Shown one piece after another: positions 24,661 through 34,224 of a DNA stretch of 64,000 bases; position 1 is the first letter of the stretch, and each line of letters begins with the position of its first letter. Under the pieces are notes generated by a model. That model did not search any database. It was not told where the DNA came from and saw nothing but the letters and a program-made list of their open reading frames with translations. The stretch lies in contig NZ_JBHTDD010000011.1 of NCBI RefSeq assembly GCF_042666615.1, positions 129,516-193,515 of the forward strand. The letters run 5' to 3'. The stretch comes from KBS50 sp042666615. Lineage in GTDB: Bacteria > Actinomycetota > Actinomycetes > Mycobacteriales > Micromonosporaceae. A program made the translations under genes and the position numbers.

Positions 24661-25755
24661 TCAAGCGTCCAGGATCGAGACGTGGTTGGCGCGTTGTGGC
24701 TCGGGTTGAAACATGGTCAGCAGGCTTTCGCCCTCGGCGACGACAGCGTCGCGTTCGCCAGTCCTGAGCGCCCGCAGTGGCGTGATCCGCAACGTCGCCG
24801 CGGCGTCAACAACGGTGACCGCCCAGGTGCCCGCCACCCGGCCGTCGACCAGCAGGAAGCGGGCACCGGAGACGCTCAGCCCGCGGTGCTCGGCGTCGAT
24901 GACCCGGCTACGGTCGTCGTAGCAAAGCACCGCGTTGTCGAACGCCGGCAGGAAGCGTGGCGGCGCGGGAGTCTCCGGGTCGGGCAGCGCACCGCCGGGC
25001 ACGTCGAGCAGTTCCCGGCCGCGCTCGTCGCGGAAGGTCCGCAACGACGGACGTAACCGGTGGACGGATTCCCGCAGCCCGCTGAGCCCCGACCAGGCGC
25101 GGATGTCCGCGCTGGCCGCCGGGCCGTAGGCGGCGAGGTAGCGCAGCACCAGGGCGTCGACGGCATCCGGTGACTCCGGCTCCAGCGGGCGGCCGAGCCA
25201 CGCCTCGATCGTGGTGTTGGACGCGGCGCCCCGCTCACCCCAGACACCGCGGGGCGGTACCTGTACGAGCGGCACAAGCGTGCTGAGCGCGTCACCCAGC
25301 CACCGTGGCTCCACCCCCGGCCAGTGGTCGGCGATGAGGCGGGCGGCCTCGGTCAGCATCCGCGGCCGATCCTCGAACAACGGCCGGCCCAGTCGCGCCA
25401 GCTCGTCGAGGTCAACGCCGGGCAGCACCCGGCGCAGCGTCGACCACATGCGTTTGACCAGCATCGTCTGGTGCACAGGCCGTAACGCGAGGCAGTCCCC
25501 GGCGGTCACCAGATGCAGAGTGCGGCGCATCAGGAGCGTGCGGACCGCTCGGCGGCTCAACAGCTGTTCGACAAGCGCCGGTGGTTGGAAGCCGACCAGC
25601 CGGCTCCACAAGCCGACGTAGGGCTCCAGAGGTTCCTGTGCCTGCAGCCCGACCAGGTGCTCAAGGGCCTCGGTGACCGGCATGTCGTGCCGCCGCGACA
25701 GGAGCTGCCGGGCCAGGAGCGCCCGGTTGAGAGCACGGTGATCGAGCACACTCAT
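24661..25755 (-). CDS. HTH_42 (YcaQ/AlkZ-like) DNA glycosylase family protein
   Basis: The 364-residue protein has three winged-helix subdomains of the HTH_42 superfamily. The AlkZ-type catalytic QxQ motif is present as LVGLQAQEPLEPYVGLW near residue 42. AlkZ proteins unhook DNA interstrand crosslinks and bulky alkyl adducts, often as self-resistance for DNA-alkylating antibiotics. ATG 25755 is preferred. A more distant paralogue, with another residue pattern, is at 48651-49751. Confidence 0.75.
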   Translation of the reverse strand: MSVLDHRALNRALLARQLLSRRHDMPVTEALEHLVGLQAQEPLEPYVGLWSRLVGFQPPALVEQLLSRRAVRTLLMRRTLHLVTAGDCLALRPVHQTMLVKRMWSTLRRVLPGVDLDELARLGRPLFEDRPRMLTEAARLIADHWPGVEPRWLGDALSTLVPLVQVPPRGVWGERGAASNTTIEAWLGRPLEPESPDAVDALVLRYLAAYGPAASADIRAWSGLSGLRESVHRLRPSLRTFRDERGRELLDVPGGALPDPETPAPPRFLPAFDNAVLCYDDRSRVIDAEHRGLSVSGARFLLVDGRVAGTWAVTVVDAAATLRITPLRALRTGERDAVVAEGESLLTMFQPEPQRANHVSILDA

Positions 25756-25819
25756 GATGGTGACGCTATCGACCACCCCAGACAGGTTCCCTCACCGTCG
25801 CTCAGTAGGTCACCGAGGC

Positions 25820-26287
25820 CTACGGCTGGAAGTATTCCGACAGCAGGCGGCTGACCCATTCCGGCTGCCTGACGTTGTCCGGTAGGAACTCCGTAACGGC
25901 CGGCTTCAGGTCGATGACCGAGGTGCCCGAGACCGCGTCGAGACCGACCACCGTCAGTTCGCGGCCGTGCACGGATTCGATGGCACAGCAGGTGACCCCG
26001 ATGCGGTTCGGTCGACGGGGGCCCCGGTCGGCGAACACGCCAACGGGCGGGAGATCGGTTCGGCCCCGCCAGGGGCGGGGTTCGCGGTAGTCGCCGCGCT
26101 CCGGGAACTGGTCGAAGACGAAGAGGACCTCCACGTGGGAGAAGCCGTCCAGACCCTGCAGGCACGCATCGCCGAAGCGCTCGTCGATGGTGATGGTGCT
26201 GCGGACGGCACCCCAGTTGTCAGTGTGTTGGATGTCCGTACGTTCGTTACGGACGGTGCCTATCGAGGTGATCTCGAAACTGCGCAT
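25820..26287 (-). CDS. trmO: tRNA (adenine-N6)-methyltransferase TrmO family
   Basis: The YaeB/TsaA beta-barrel family is shown by FEITSIGTVRNERTDI, LDGFSHVEVLFVFDQF and RPNRIGVTCCAI (the R-P-N-R-I-G SAM site). TrmO methylates t6A at position 37 of tRNA-Thr in E. coli; some actinobacterial members may have other targets. From ATG 26287 the length is 155 residues, near normal. Confidence 0.85.
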   Translation of the reverse strand: MRSFEITSIGTVRNERTDIQHTDNWGAVRSTITIDERFGDACLQGLDGFSHVEVLFVFDQFPERGDYREPRPWRGRTDLPPVGVFADRGPRRPNRIGVTCCAIESVHGRELTVVGLDAVSGTSVIDLKPAVTEFLPDNVRQPEWVSRLLSEYFQP

Positions 26288-26490
26288 GGTTCCTTCCACG
26301 TCGGTACCGGGTCGGTGCCCGTGTTCGACCACGTCTCAGCGGTCCGGGGGAGATTACCTCCGATTCGGTTCACCCGAGCCCTCAGCCGGTGTACGCGACC
26401 ACGGAGCCCGGACAACAGGTCATAAGATCGTGCAGCGCTTCGCTTCCGGCCGGCGTTCGTCGGCCTCGATATTTGGATACAAGGACGCCC

Positions 26491-26883
26491 ATGAGCTACA
26501 GCTTCGCCTTCGACGGCAAGACGATATGGGATCCGGCCCTACGGACAGGGACGATGTTCGTCGGCCTCGTCCACGGGGCCGCCCAGGTGCTCGGCGTCCC
26601 CTCGGGTCTCAATCCGCGCGTTGACGGTAGCTGTGCGATCGACGACCTGCGAACCTTCACCGTGTTCGTCGAGCAGCTCTGGGACTCGTACGTGTCCACC
26701 AGGCATCCGGTGTCCCACGAGCAGATCCGAGGAGTACTCCTTGTCTGCCTGGTGCTGCTCGATCGGATGGGCGCGCCGATCACACCGTCAGGCGAGGCGC
26801 AGATGGCCATCATCGAGCAGGCCGCGGCCCTGGGACGCTCGATGGGAGGTAACGAGACCTCGGCTGGAGAGGCGCGAAGGTAG
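26491..26883 (+). CDS. Small conserved protein (DUF6086-like)
   Basis: The 130-residue product begins MSYSFAFDGKTIWDPALRTG and has DDLRTFTVFVEQLWDSY and RGVLLVCLVLLDRMGAPIT. This pattern resembles DUF6086 proteins of Streptomyces from memory. No catalytic motif, no signal peptide. It is divergent from trmO and convergent to the cyclase gene. Confidence 0.55.
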   Translation: MSYSFAFDGKTIWDPALRTGTMFVGLVHGAAQVLGVPSGLNPRVDGSCAIDDLRTFTVFVEQLWDSYVSTRHPVSHEQIRGVLLVCLVLLDRMGAPITPSGEAQMAIIEQAAALGRSMGGNETSAGEARR

Positions 26884-26941
26884 TGCCCGCGCAGTCGTCC
26901 ACCACCGCGCCGGAAGTACCCACAGATGTGTGCGCGCAGGG

Positions 26942-27898
26942 TCAGAAGGTGGCGATCGGGTTGACCGGGCTTCCGGATGTGCCGGCGAGGCGGACCGGCG
27001 CGACCGTGAGGTGGAAGTCCCACTTGTCGAGTTCGGCAGCCGTTGCCGCGCACGCCTCCAGGTCGCAATTGTCGAGCATCCACATGCCCATCGCGACGAG
27101 GCCAACCGCGTGAACCGGCATCAACACGTCGTCGTATCCCGACGGTTGTACGTCCTGGGGGGTGTCAGCGCCGATCAGTGCGACCTCGCGGTCATGCAGC
27201 CACGGCAGGCAGGACGCGTGCCAGCCGGCCTGCGTGAAACCGCTGGCGACACCGGACTCGTGCCGGACGCGCCCGTAGCCGGTGCGCAGGAGTAGGGCGT
27301 CGCCGGACCGGACCCGCACACCCTGGCGACGCTCGGCCTCCTCGAGATCGTCGGGAAACACACCCTCTCCCGGTTCCAACGACGGCACATCGCGCACCCC
27401 GGCGACATCCAACAGGACACCACGCGTGACGATCCCGTTCGCCGCCACCGTGACGGCCGCCCACGCCGATCCCGTTTCGGCGTCGACCAGCGAGTGTGAC
27501 CGCCCGTTGTACATCGTGCCGTCCCAGAAGACGTGGCACGGCGAGTCGACGTGGGTGATGGTGTTGCCGTGAAACATCATGCCGAGTCGCTCGGACGAGA
27601 AACCCCAGCGCCGGTCGGCGTGGAAGCCGGGCGCGGGCATGTTCTCGGCACCCGGCATGTCGGCGGCGCACGGGCACGTCGTCGTCGACCGCTCCATCTC
27701 GTCCGGTGCGGCGATCTCCCACGCGCACGACACGCTCCGACCGTGACGCACAGCCCGCGCCGCCGCCAGCCGAATGTCGTCGGTGATGTGGTTGAGGGTG
27801 CCGAGTTCGTCGTCATCGCCCCAGCGGCCCCAGTTCGACAGCGTGTCGAAGTACCCGAGCACGTCGTCCTGTGTGGGCATCGGTCGCGCTGCCATCAT
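26942..27898 (-). CDS. Cyclase/kynurenine formamidase-like metal hydrolase
   Basis: The Mn/Zn-dependent cyclase fold is marked by FHGNTITHVDSPCHVFW (metal-binding His and Asp residues), GTLNHITDDIRLAA and LLLRTGYGRV, 318 residues from ATG 27898. Members hydrolyse formylkynurenine, isatin or polyketide-related amides. Whether the flanking oxidase at 28155 is in the same pathway is unknown; a 256-bp gap without visible genes separates them. Confidence 0.8.
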   Translation of the reverse strand: MMAARPMPTQDDVLGYFDTLSNWGRWGDDDELGTLNHITDDIRLAAARAVRHGRSVSCAWEIAAPDEMERSTTTCPCAADMPGAENMPAPGFHADRRWGFSSERLGMMFHGNTITHVDSPCHVFWDGTMYNGRSHSLVDAETGSAWAAVTVAANGIVTRGVLLDVAGVRDVPSLEPGEGVFPDDLEEAERRQGVRVRSGDALLLRTGYGRVRHESGVASGFTQAGWHASCLPWLHDREVALIGADTPQDVQPSGYDDVLMPVHAVGLVAMGMWMLDNCDLEACAATAAELDKWDFHLTVAPVRLAGTSGSPVNPIATF

Positions 27899-28154
27899 CC
27901 CAGCACCCACTCCTCCGGGTAACCCGGTTCGAACCACCGCAGGTAGGGTATCTCGCGCTTTCCGTGCCCAGCCGAGGCTCGCTGGGCTGGAACGACGTCA
28001 GTTATCGCCGCGGACCGTCGGCGAGTTGCCCGACCTGTCCCGCACGGCTGACTCGGACGATCAGACCGTGCCGTCCCGGTAGGGCCGGTGTCAAAGCCCC
28101 TGGCCAGCCGCCGCCTCGGCGCTGAGCCGGACGGATGCACCCGGGCCGGTCCCA

Positions 28155-29201
28155 CTAAAAGCGGTCGAGGCGGCAACCCGTCAGCATCGGCTCAACGGTG
28201 CCGTCGACCAGTTCCCGTGCGACCAGGTGGCCCACGGCCGGGGCGAGCGTGACCGCGGAGTGCAGGACCGCCAGGTAGAGGCCGGGCACGTCAGCGACAG
28301 GGCCGACGATCGGTTCGCCGTCGACCGGCATGGGGCGTACGCCGACCCGGGTGCTGATCAGCTCGACGTTAGCGGTGCCGCGAAAGGTGGACCGGACGGC
28401 GGCGAGAGTCCGAACGGGTGAGTCCACGGCGGCGAGGAGCCGGTCCGTGCTGGCCTGCCGGAGATCGAAGTCCGGAGTGTTGACCACTGTGCGAACGAGA
28501 CCGGCCGGAGCGCGGAGCCGAAGGAGCGTCGCCGGCGAGGGGTCGACCGGGACGCGTACGCCGAGTGGTGTGCTCAGCGCGGCCGTGGCCACCCCCGCCG
28601 CGAGCACCACCGTCGCACCGGAGAGGGGCCCTGCGGTCGTCTCGACCCCGACGACCCGGCCTCCGGCGTCCCGGCGGATCGCGGTGACCGGGGTGTCCGG
28701 ATGGACCCGGGCGGCGTGGCCGCGTGCGGCCGCGACCAGCCGCTCGGTCACGCCCACCGGGTCGACCGAGCCGTCACCGGGCGCCCAGACGGCCCACTCC
28801 GGGGGCTGCCGCAGGGCGGGTTCGAGGCTCGCGGCGGTGGCCGCGTTCACGATGCTCTGCCCGGGCCCCGTCGCTGGCGGGCTGTCCGACGCGCCCCACG
28901 ACAGTGAGCCGGACCAGGTGACCGGGAGTCCCGGAAGTTCGGCCTCCAGCCGGCGGTACTCCTGCGTCGCGGTCGCCCGCAGGGCGGCTGCCGGGCCGGT
29001 GTGTACCCCGGACGCTCCGATCCAGGCGAACGAGTCCGCTGTCACGCCGGCGCCTGGCGGTCCGGCGTCGACGAGGATCACGGCGGCACCGGCACGGGCG
29101 GCGTGATAGGCCACCGAGGCGCCGACGATGCCCGCGCCCACGACGACGACCGTGGCGTCCGATGCGGCGTCGCCAGAGTCGGCGGACTGGGAGTGGGGCA
29201 T
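28155..29201 (-). CDS. FAD-dependent amine/D-amino-acid oxidase (DAO family)
   Basis: The FAD-binding ATVVVVGAGIVGASVAYHAA lies at residues 16-36, and the substrate-domain strands end with RPMPVDGEPIVGPVADVPGLY, the DAO C-terminal signature. Length 348. Related to glycine/sarcosine/D-amino-acid oxidases that release peroxide. ATG 29201 is 23 bp downstream of the tetR stop at 29225 on the same strand, so the two may be cotranscribed. Confidence 0.85.
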   Translation of the reverse strand: MPHSQSADSGDAASDATVVVVGAGIVGASVAYHAARAGAAVILVDAGPPGAGVTADSFAWIGASGVHTGPAAALRATATQEYRRLEAELPGLPVTWSGSLSWGASDSPPATGPGQSIVNAATAASLEPALRQPPEWAVWAPGDGSVDPVGVTERLVAAARGHAARVHPDTPVTAIRRDAGGRVVGVETTAGPLSGATVVLAAGVATAALSTPLGVRVPVDPSPATLLRLRAPAGLVRTVVNTPDFDLRQASTDRLLAAVDSPVRTLAAVRSTFRGTANVELISTRVGVRPMPVDGEPIVGPVADVPGLYLAVLHSAVTLAPAVGHLVARELVDGTVEPMLTGCRLDRF

Positions 29202-29224
29202 GGCTTCCCCCAGGCATAGTGTTC

Positions 29225-29700
29225 TCAGCGATCGATGAGGTGCTGGATGGCCGTGCCATACCGGCGGACGACCTCATCCGGTGCCGCGCCCGTGGCGGGG
29301 GTGTCGAAGATTCGTGTGGTGGCGGCGAGTCCGGTCAGCGCGGCGACGACCAGCTCCGCGCGGAGCCGGGCGTCGGCGTCGCCGCCCAGGCGTTCGGCCA
29401 GGGGATCGAGGTAGCCGACGGCCAACTGGCGACGCACGCTGTCCGGGTCGGGGCGGAGAGCCGGACGCCCAGCTCCGAGCGTGGCACGTCGGGCAGCGAC
29501 GGTGGTGTGATCGTCGCGGAGCGGAGGAACAGCTCGCGCTTCCTGCCGCCACACTTCATGACCATGGCGGGGGACAGGGCAGCCCGCGTGGCGATGTCAC
29601 GGATGGTGACCTGGTCGTAGCCGCGTTCGGCGAAGAGTTCCGTGGCGGCCGCGAGGACGGCCTGCCGGGAGGAACCGAGCGCCGACGCCTCGTCGCCCAT
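29225..29700 (-). pseudogene. TetR-family regulator, one frameshift
   Basis: Frame 1 (ATG 29700) encodes a clean TetR HTH: AATELFAERGYDQVTIRDIA, then LSPAMVMKC. After ELGVRLSA the frame fails in the C-rich stretch near 29460; the next frame continues PDPDSVRRQLAVGYLDPLAE to GTAIQHLIDR with stop at 29225. One base is missing. The gene lies behind the MFS exporter it probably represses and overlaps its 3' end by 145 bp. Confidence 0.8.
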
Positions 29701-31574
29701 GGCGTGACCACCGTGAGGACGTACCGTCCGCTCGACGGTAGTGGCATCTCGTACCGTCCGTCCACGGTGGTGTCGCCCGCCTTCACCGCCTCTCCGCTCG
29801 ACCGGGTCAGGGCCACGGTCCCCCCGGCGACCGGGCCGTGGGCGTCACTGACCTCACCGGCCAGGGTCAGCCGGTCGCGCAGGACGATGTTGTCGATGTC
29901 CTGCCCGGCGTGCAACGCGGCGAGCCGCGACTGCGGCGCCCACCCGTCGGCCGCCGCGACGAGGAGGTACTGGCCGGCACCGGGAATCGCGAGTGAGAAG
30001 CATCCGGAGGAGTCGACCTGGCTCCAGTCAATCTGCTGGCCCGACGGTGTGAGCAGGGTGACCACCGCTTTCCGGACGGCGGCGCCGCCACGGCCGAGAA
30101 CTCGGCCGCGGACGACGCCGTCGCGTACGCGTTCCGGCGTGGTCGGCTGGTCGGCGTTCCGGTCGCCCATCCGGAACAGCGGTACAGCAAGCAGCGCGGC
30201 AACGAGCGACGCCGCCGCCGCGATCCAGAACATGGTGGTGAAGGCCCCGAAGGCGGGGAGCGTGGCGCCGTCAACCCGGATCACCGTGGCCGTCATGATC
30301 GCCGCCAGGGCCGCACTCGACGTCGAGGTGCCGACAGAGCGCAGCAACGTGTTGAGCCCGTTCGCGGACGCGGTCTCGGTCGCGGGGACCGCGCGCATGA
30401 TCAGACTCGGCATCGCGGCGAACGTCATCGACGTGCCGACGCCGACCAGCACTGAGCCGCTGACGATCTGCCACAGCTCATGGCTGAGCAAGACGCGGGC
30501 CATGTATGCGGCGGCCATGGTCGAGGCACCGGCCAGCAGCGTCGCCTGCGGGCCGAAGCGCCGGGTGATCGCCGCCGCCGCGGGCGCCATCGCGCCGAAG
30601 ACGAGCGCGCTCGGCGCCATCCAGAGCCCGGTGTGCAGGATGTCCAAACCCAACCCGTATCCGGTCGTCACGGGCTGCTGCAGCAGTTGCGTCGTGGCGA
30701 TCATGTTGGCGAACATCGCGAAACCGCTCAGGACGGAGGCGATGTTGACAAGCAGCACCGCCGGCCGGGCGGCGACCCGTACGTCGACGAGCGGGTTGCG
30801 CACGTGCAGTTCGACGGGCAGCCACACCATCACCAGGATCAGGCCCAGCACGATCAGCCCGACGCTCTGATAGGACAGCCAGCCCCAGTGGGATCCCTTG
30901 GAGAGCGCGAGCAACAGGGCCGTCACCGCGCCCGAGAGCAGGACGGCCCCCAGATAGTCAAACGATCCGCGGGTGCGCACGGGCGACTCCGGAACGACAA
31001 GCGCCACCGCTGCGAACAGCGCAGCCCCCGCGGCGGCGCTGACCCAGAACACCGCGTGCCAGTCGAGGTGCTCGATGATCAGACCGGCCAGCGGCAGTCC
31101 GGCTCCGGCGCCGATGGCGAGGGTGGCGCTCATGACGGATACGCCGAGCGCGAGCCGCTCCTGCGGCAGCTCGTCGCGCATGATGGCAATCCCGATCGGG
31201 ATGAGCGCGACGCCGACACCCTGCAGGGCGCGGCCGGCGATGATGAACGGCAGGGCCTGGCTCAACGCGCCCACCACGGAACCGAGGGTCATGACGGCCA
31301 GCGCCACCAGCATCATGCGTTTCTTGCCGAACATGTCGGCGAGCCGCGACAGCGTCGGCGTGGCGACCGCCCCGGCCAGCAGCGTCGCGGTCACCAGCCA
31401 GGACGCGTTGTCGACGCTCGTGTCCAGCAGCCGCGGGAAGTCCGGCAGCACCGGCAGCACCAGCGTCTGCTGCAGCGACACGGCGGTGCCGCACGTCGCC
31501 AGGGTGGCGACGACGACGGTGCTGCGGGTCTTCCCGGCCGTACCGTTGCCCGGGATGGGACTGGGTCGATCCAC
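29556..31574 (-). CDS. DHA2 MFS exporter with two C-terminal carboxypeptidase-regulatory-like domains
   Basis: Residues 1-470 form a 14-helix DHA2 drug exporter (RLADMFGKKRMMLVALAVM, GRALQGVGVALIPIG). After the last helix two CarboxypepD_reg-like beta domains follow (VVRGRVLGRGGAAVRKAVV and LAGEVSDAHGPVAGGTVAL), unusual for MFS proteins. The final ~48 residues are Arg/Pro rich and overlap the tetR gene out of frame, so the natural stop seems lost. GTG 31574 has AGGAG at good spacing and is preferred to GTG 31595. A 16-bp palindrome lies just upstream. Confidence 0.75.
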   Translation of the reverse strand: MDRPSPIPGNGTAGKTRSTVVVATLATCGTAVSLQQTLVLPVLPDFPRLLDTSVDNASWLVTATLLAGAVATPTLSRLADMFGKKRMMLVALAVMTLGSVVGALSQALPFIIAGRALQGVGVALIPIGIAIMRDELPQERLALGVSVMSATLAIGAGAGLPLAGLIIEHLDWHAVFWVSAAAGAALFAAVALVVPESPVRTRGSFDYLGAVLLSGAVTALLLALSKGSHWGWLSYQSVGLIVLGLILVMVWLPVELHVRNPLVDVRVAARPAVLLVNIASVLSGFAMFANMIATTQLLQQPVTTGYGLGLDILHTGLWMAPSALVFGAMAPAAAAITRRFGPQATLLAGASTMAAAYMARVLLSHELWQIVSGSVLVGVGTSMTFAAMPSLIMRAVPATETASANGLNTLLRSVGTSTSSAALAAIMTATVIRVDGATLPAFGAFTTMFWIAAAASLVAALLAVPLFRMGDRNADQPTTPERVRDGVVRGRVLGRGGAAVRKAVVTLLTPSGQQIDWSQVDSSGCFSLAIPGAGQYLLVAAADGWAPQSRLAALHAGQDIDNIVLRDRLTLAGEVSDAHGPVAGGTVALTRSSGEAVKAGDTTVDGRYEMPLPSSGRYVLTVVTPWATRRRRSVPPGRPSSRPPRNSSPNAATTRSPSVTSPRGLPCPPPWS

Positions 31575-31916
31575 AACACTCCTCACACCGCGCACGCGGT
31601 GAACAGCTGTTTACCAAGCGATGAGTCAATCATCGGGCGTCAGCTGCTGGCCAGCCTCTCCGGACGCGAAGTCCGCCACACCCGCGGCCAGGAGCGACCG
31701 ATCAGTGTCGGGTCTCGCTAAACCGCGAATCCGCGTGAGCTAGCCCACGATTGCCCAGAATGGGCCGCCGTCCGTCGGTGGTCACTGTGATGCTGGGAGC
31801 CGGGGGGAAGTGGCGACCGGAGGGACGCGGCTGCGGGCCTCCGCAGTCGCCGTTGCGGGTACACGTCCGTGTCACGTCGAACCCTCGCTCGAAGCCAGCT
31901 GGACCTGGAGGGTCAT
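31575..31916. other. Divergent intergenic region
   Basis: Apart from the two inverted repeats at 31599-31635 I see no gene, RNA or repeat in these 342 bp between the two MFS genes. Confidence 0.5.
31599..31614. promoter_or_regulatory. Palindromic TetR-type operator candidate
   Basis: GTGAACAGCTGTTTAC is a 16-bp palindrome with one mismatched pair, 25 bp upstream of the MFS start. A second inverted repeat (CGATGA and TCATCG, 5 bp apart) is at 31619-31635. Either could bind the TetR encoded at 29700. Confidence 0.5.
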
Positions 31917-33503
31917 GTGACCGCGCACGCCGCCACGGCGGCACCCGACAAGCTCGACGCCGCCGTCCTCAAGATCGCCGGAGTGGTTGTACTCGGCGCG
32001 ATCATGTCAATTCTCGATGTCACAGTCGTCAGTGTCGCACTGCCGACGTTCCAGGCCGAGTTCAACGCGTCGTACGCCCAGGTCGCCTGGACCATGACCG
32101 GCTACACGCTCGCCCTGGCCACGGTGATCCCGCTCAGCGGGTGGGCCGCCGACCGGTTCGGCACCAAGCGCCTGTACATGTTGGCCCTGCTGCTGTTCAC
32201 CCTCGGCTCCGTGCTGTGTGCCACCGCCGACACGATCGGTGAACTCGTCGCCTACCGGGTGCTGCAGGGACTGGGCGGCGGCATGCTCATGCCGCTCGGC
32301 ATGACGATCATGACGCGGGCGGCCGGACCGCACCGGATCGGTCGGCTGATGGCCGTGCTCGGCATCCCGATGCTGCTCGGCCCGATCGGTGGACCGATCC
32401 TCGGCGGTTGGTTGATCGAAGCGGCCAGCTGGCACTGGATCTTCCTGATCAACCTGCCGATCGGCGCGATCGCGCTGGTGTACGCCGCGCTCGCCCTGCC
32501 GAAGGACAGCCCCGAGCCGTCCGAGTCGTTCGACTTCCTCGGCATGCTGATGCTGTCGCCGGGTCTGGCCCTGTTCCTCTTCGGCGTCTCGTCGCTGCCG
32601 GAGACCGGCACCATCACCGCCCCCAGGGTCTGGGTCACCATGCTGCTCGGCGCGGCGTTGGTGATCGGCTTCGTCCGATATTCGTTCAAGCCCCGGCACC
32701 CCCTGCTCGACCTGCGGCTGTTCCGCAACCGCAACCTGTCGATCGCGTCGATCTCGCTGTTCGTCTTCATCATCGCCTTCATGGGCGCCGGGCTGCTGTT
32801 CCCGAGCTACTTCCTGCAGGTGCGCGGCGAGTCGACGTTGCAGGCCGGGCTGCTGATGGCGCCGCAGGGGCTCGGCGCGATGCTCACCATGCCGATCGCC
32901 GGCATGCTGGCCGACAAGATCCCGGTCGGGCGCACGGTGCCGTTCGCGATGGCGCTCATCGCCGCCGGTTTCTTCGCCTTCACCCAGGTCGACACGGACA
33001 CCTCCTACCTGCTGCTGTGCGGGTCGCTGTTCGTGATGGGTCTCGGCATGGGCGGCACGATGATGCCGCTCATGACGTCCGCGTTGCGGACCCTGACCAA
33101 CCACGAGGTCGCGCGAGGATCGACGCTCACGAACATCCTCCAGCAGATCGGTGGGTCTATCGGATCCGCGACCATGTCGGTGATCCTCACCAACCAGCTG
33201 AACAAGTCGGCCCCGATCCCGGGCGCCACCGACCCCCGCACCGGTGAGCCGCTGACCGAGGCGAGTGCGGCCATCGCCAGCCAGCACGGTCTGCAGGTGC
33301 CGCTGCCACCGCAGATCCTGGAGCGCGGCCTGGAGTTCGTGGCCGACTCGTTCGCCACCACGTTCTGGGTCGGGTTCGCGCTGGTGCTGGCCTCCTTCAT
33401 CCCGATCGCCTTCCTGCCCCGCAAGCGCCAGCCGTCGCCGCTGGTGGAGGAAACGCCGGGCGATGCCGGTGAGCGCTCCGCGGCCCCGGCGCTGATGCAC
33501 TAA
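31917..33503 (+). CDS. DHA2-family MFS multidrug exporter
   Basis: Fourteen membrane helices and the EmrB/DHA2 motifs are present: SILDVTVVSVALPTFQAEF, WAADRFGTKRLYML, YRVLQGLGGGMLMPLGMTI, and GIPMLLGPIGGPILGGWLI (motif C of exporters). GTG 31917 is preferred because GGAGG precedes it; GTG 31869 would add 16 residues. It is divergent from the other DHA2 gene and presumably exports a toxic organic compound. Confidence 0.88.
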   Translation: MTAHAATAAPDKLDAAVLKIAGVVVLGAIMSILDVTVVSVALPTFQAEFNASYAQVAWTMTGYTLALATVIPLSGWAADRFGTKRLYMLALLLFTLGSVLCATADTIGELVAYRVLQGLGGGMLMPLGMTIMTRAAGPHRIGRLMAVLGIPMLLGPIGGPILGGWLIEAASWHWIFLINLPIGAIALVYAALALPKDSPEPSESFDFLGMLMLSPGLALFLFGVSSLPETGTITAPRVWVTMLLGAALVIGFVRYSFKPRHPLLDLRLFRNRNLSIASISLFVFIIAFMGAGLLFPSYFLQVRGESTLQAGLLMAPQGLGAMLTMPIAGMLADKIPVGRTVPFAMALIAAGFFAFTQVDTDTSYLLLCGSLFVMGLGMGGTMMPLMTSALRTLTNHEVARGSTLTNILQQIGGSIGSATMSVILTNQLNKSAPIPGATDPRTGEPLTEASAAIASQHGLQVPLPPQILERGLEFVADSFATTFWVGFALVLASFIPIAFLPRKRQPSPLVEETPGDAGERSAAPALMH

Positions 33504-33586
33504 CCGCCGAGGTACCCGGGTCGGCCGATCACCGGCCGGCCCGGCTCGGCGTTTCCGCCGGGGCCCCACTCTCGCCCGGCCCACGC

Positions 33587-33719
33587 GTCATCCGCCGGTC
33601 GGGAGCCGGCCGTCCGTCATCCGCCGGTCGGGAGCCGGCCGTCCGTCATCCGCCGGTCGGGAGCAGGCCGTCCGTCATCCGCCGGTCGGGAGTCGGCCGT
33701 CCGTCATTCGCCGGTCGGT
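33587..33719. repeat. 29-bp tandem repeat derived from a gene 3' end
   Basis: Four 29-bp units start at 33587, 33616, 33645 and 33674 with at most one or two differences, and a fifth partial unit from 33703 is the last codons and stop of the DinB gene. Each unit therefore carries a copy of the gene end, GTCATCCGCCGGTCGGGAG being the constant part. Confidence 0.95.
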
Positions 33720-34216
33720 CCGCCGGCGAGTTCGGCCACGATGTCCAGGTGCCCGAGGTGGCGTGCGTACTCCTGGATCAGGTGGAACAGCACCCGCTCC
33801 AGCGACGCCGGCTCAGCACCGGCCCACCGCGGTCCGGGCGCCCCGATCGCCGCGAGGTCGGCGGCGGTCGTCACCGCGCTGGTGTGCGCGCCCTGCGCCC
33901 GCAGTGCCGCGACCAGGTCGCCGAGATCTTCGCTCGGGTCGACATGCCACCGGTCACCCTGTCGATCGCCCCACGGGTCGTCGACGTCCCGGCCCTCGAA
34001 GCCCCACTCGATCCAGCGCAGCTCCACGTACCGCAGGTGCTTGAGTAGCTCCAGCGGTGTCCAGCCGGTCGGCAGCCGGCTGTCGCGCAACTCCCGCTCC
34101 GGCAGCCCCGACACCTTCGCGACCAGGCTTTCCCGGAAGTAGTCGAGGTAACGCAGGAACACCTCGGTGCGGTCGGCGGCCGGCTCGGTGGGCGCGGGGA
34201 AGGGCACGGTCGTCAC
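33704..34216 (-). CDS. DinB-family protein (DUF664 type)
   Basis: The 170-residue four-helix protein has the three metal-ligand His regions of the DinB fold: LLKHLRYVELRWIEWGF, VLFHLIQEYARHLGHLDIV. Members act as thiol-dependent (mycothiol/bacillithiol) transferases or are uncharacterised. GTG 34216 starts 8 bp after the aldo/keto reductase stop, so both are cotranscribed. The 3' end has been tandemly duplicated outside the gene. Confidence 0.85.
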   Translation of the reverse strand: MTTVPFPAPTEPAADRTEVFLRYLDYFRESLVAKVSGLPERELRDSRLPTGWTPLELLKHLRYVELRWIEWGFEGRDVDDPWGDRQGDRWHVDPSEDLGDLVAALRAQGAHTSAVTTAADLAAIGAPGPRWAGAEPASLERVLFHLIQEYARHLGHLDIVAELAGGPTGE

Positions 34217-34224
34217 CTCAGCGA

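Noticed and set aside
33587..33719. CRISPR-like array of 29-bp units
   Set aside because: Units are directly adjacent without spacers and derive from the DinB gene end; no cas genes.
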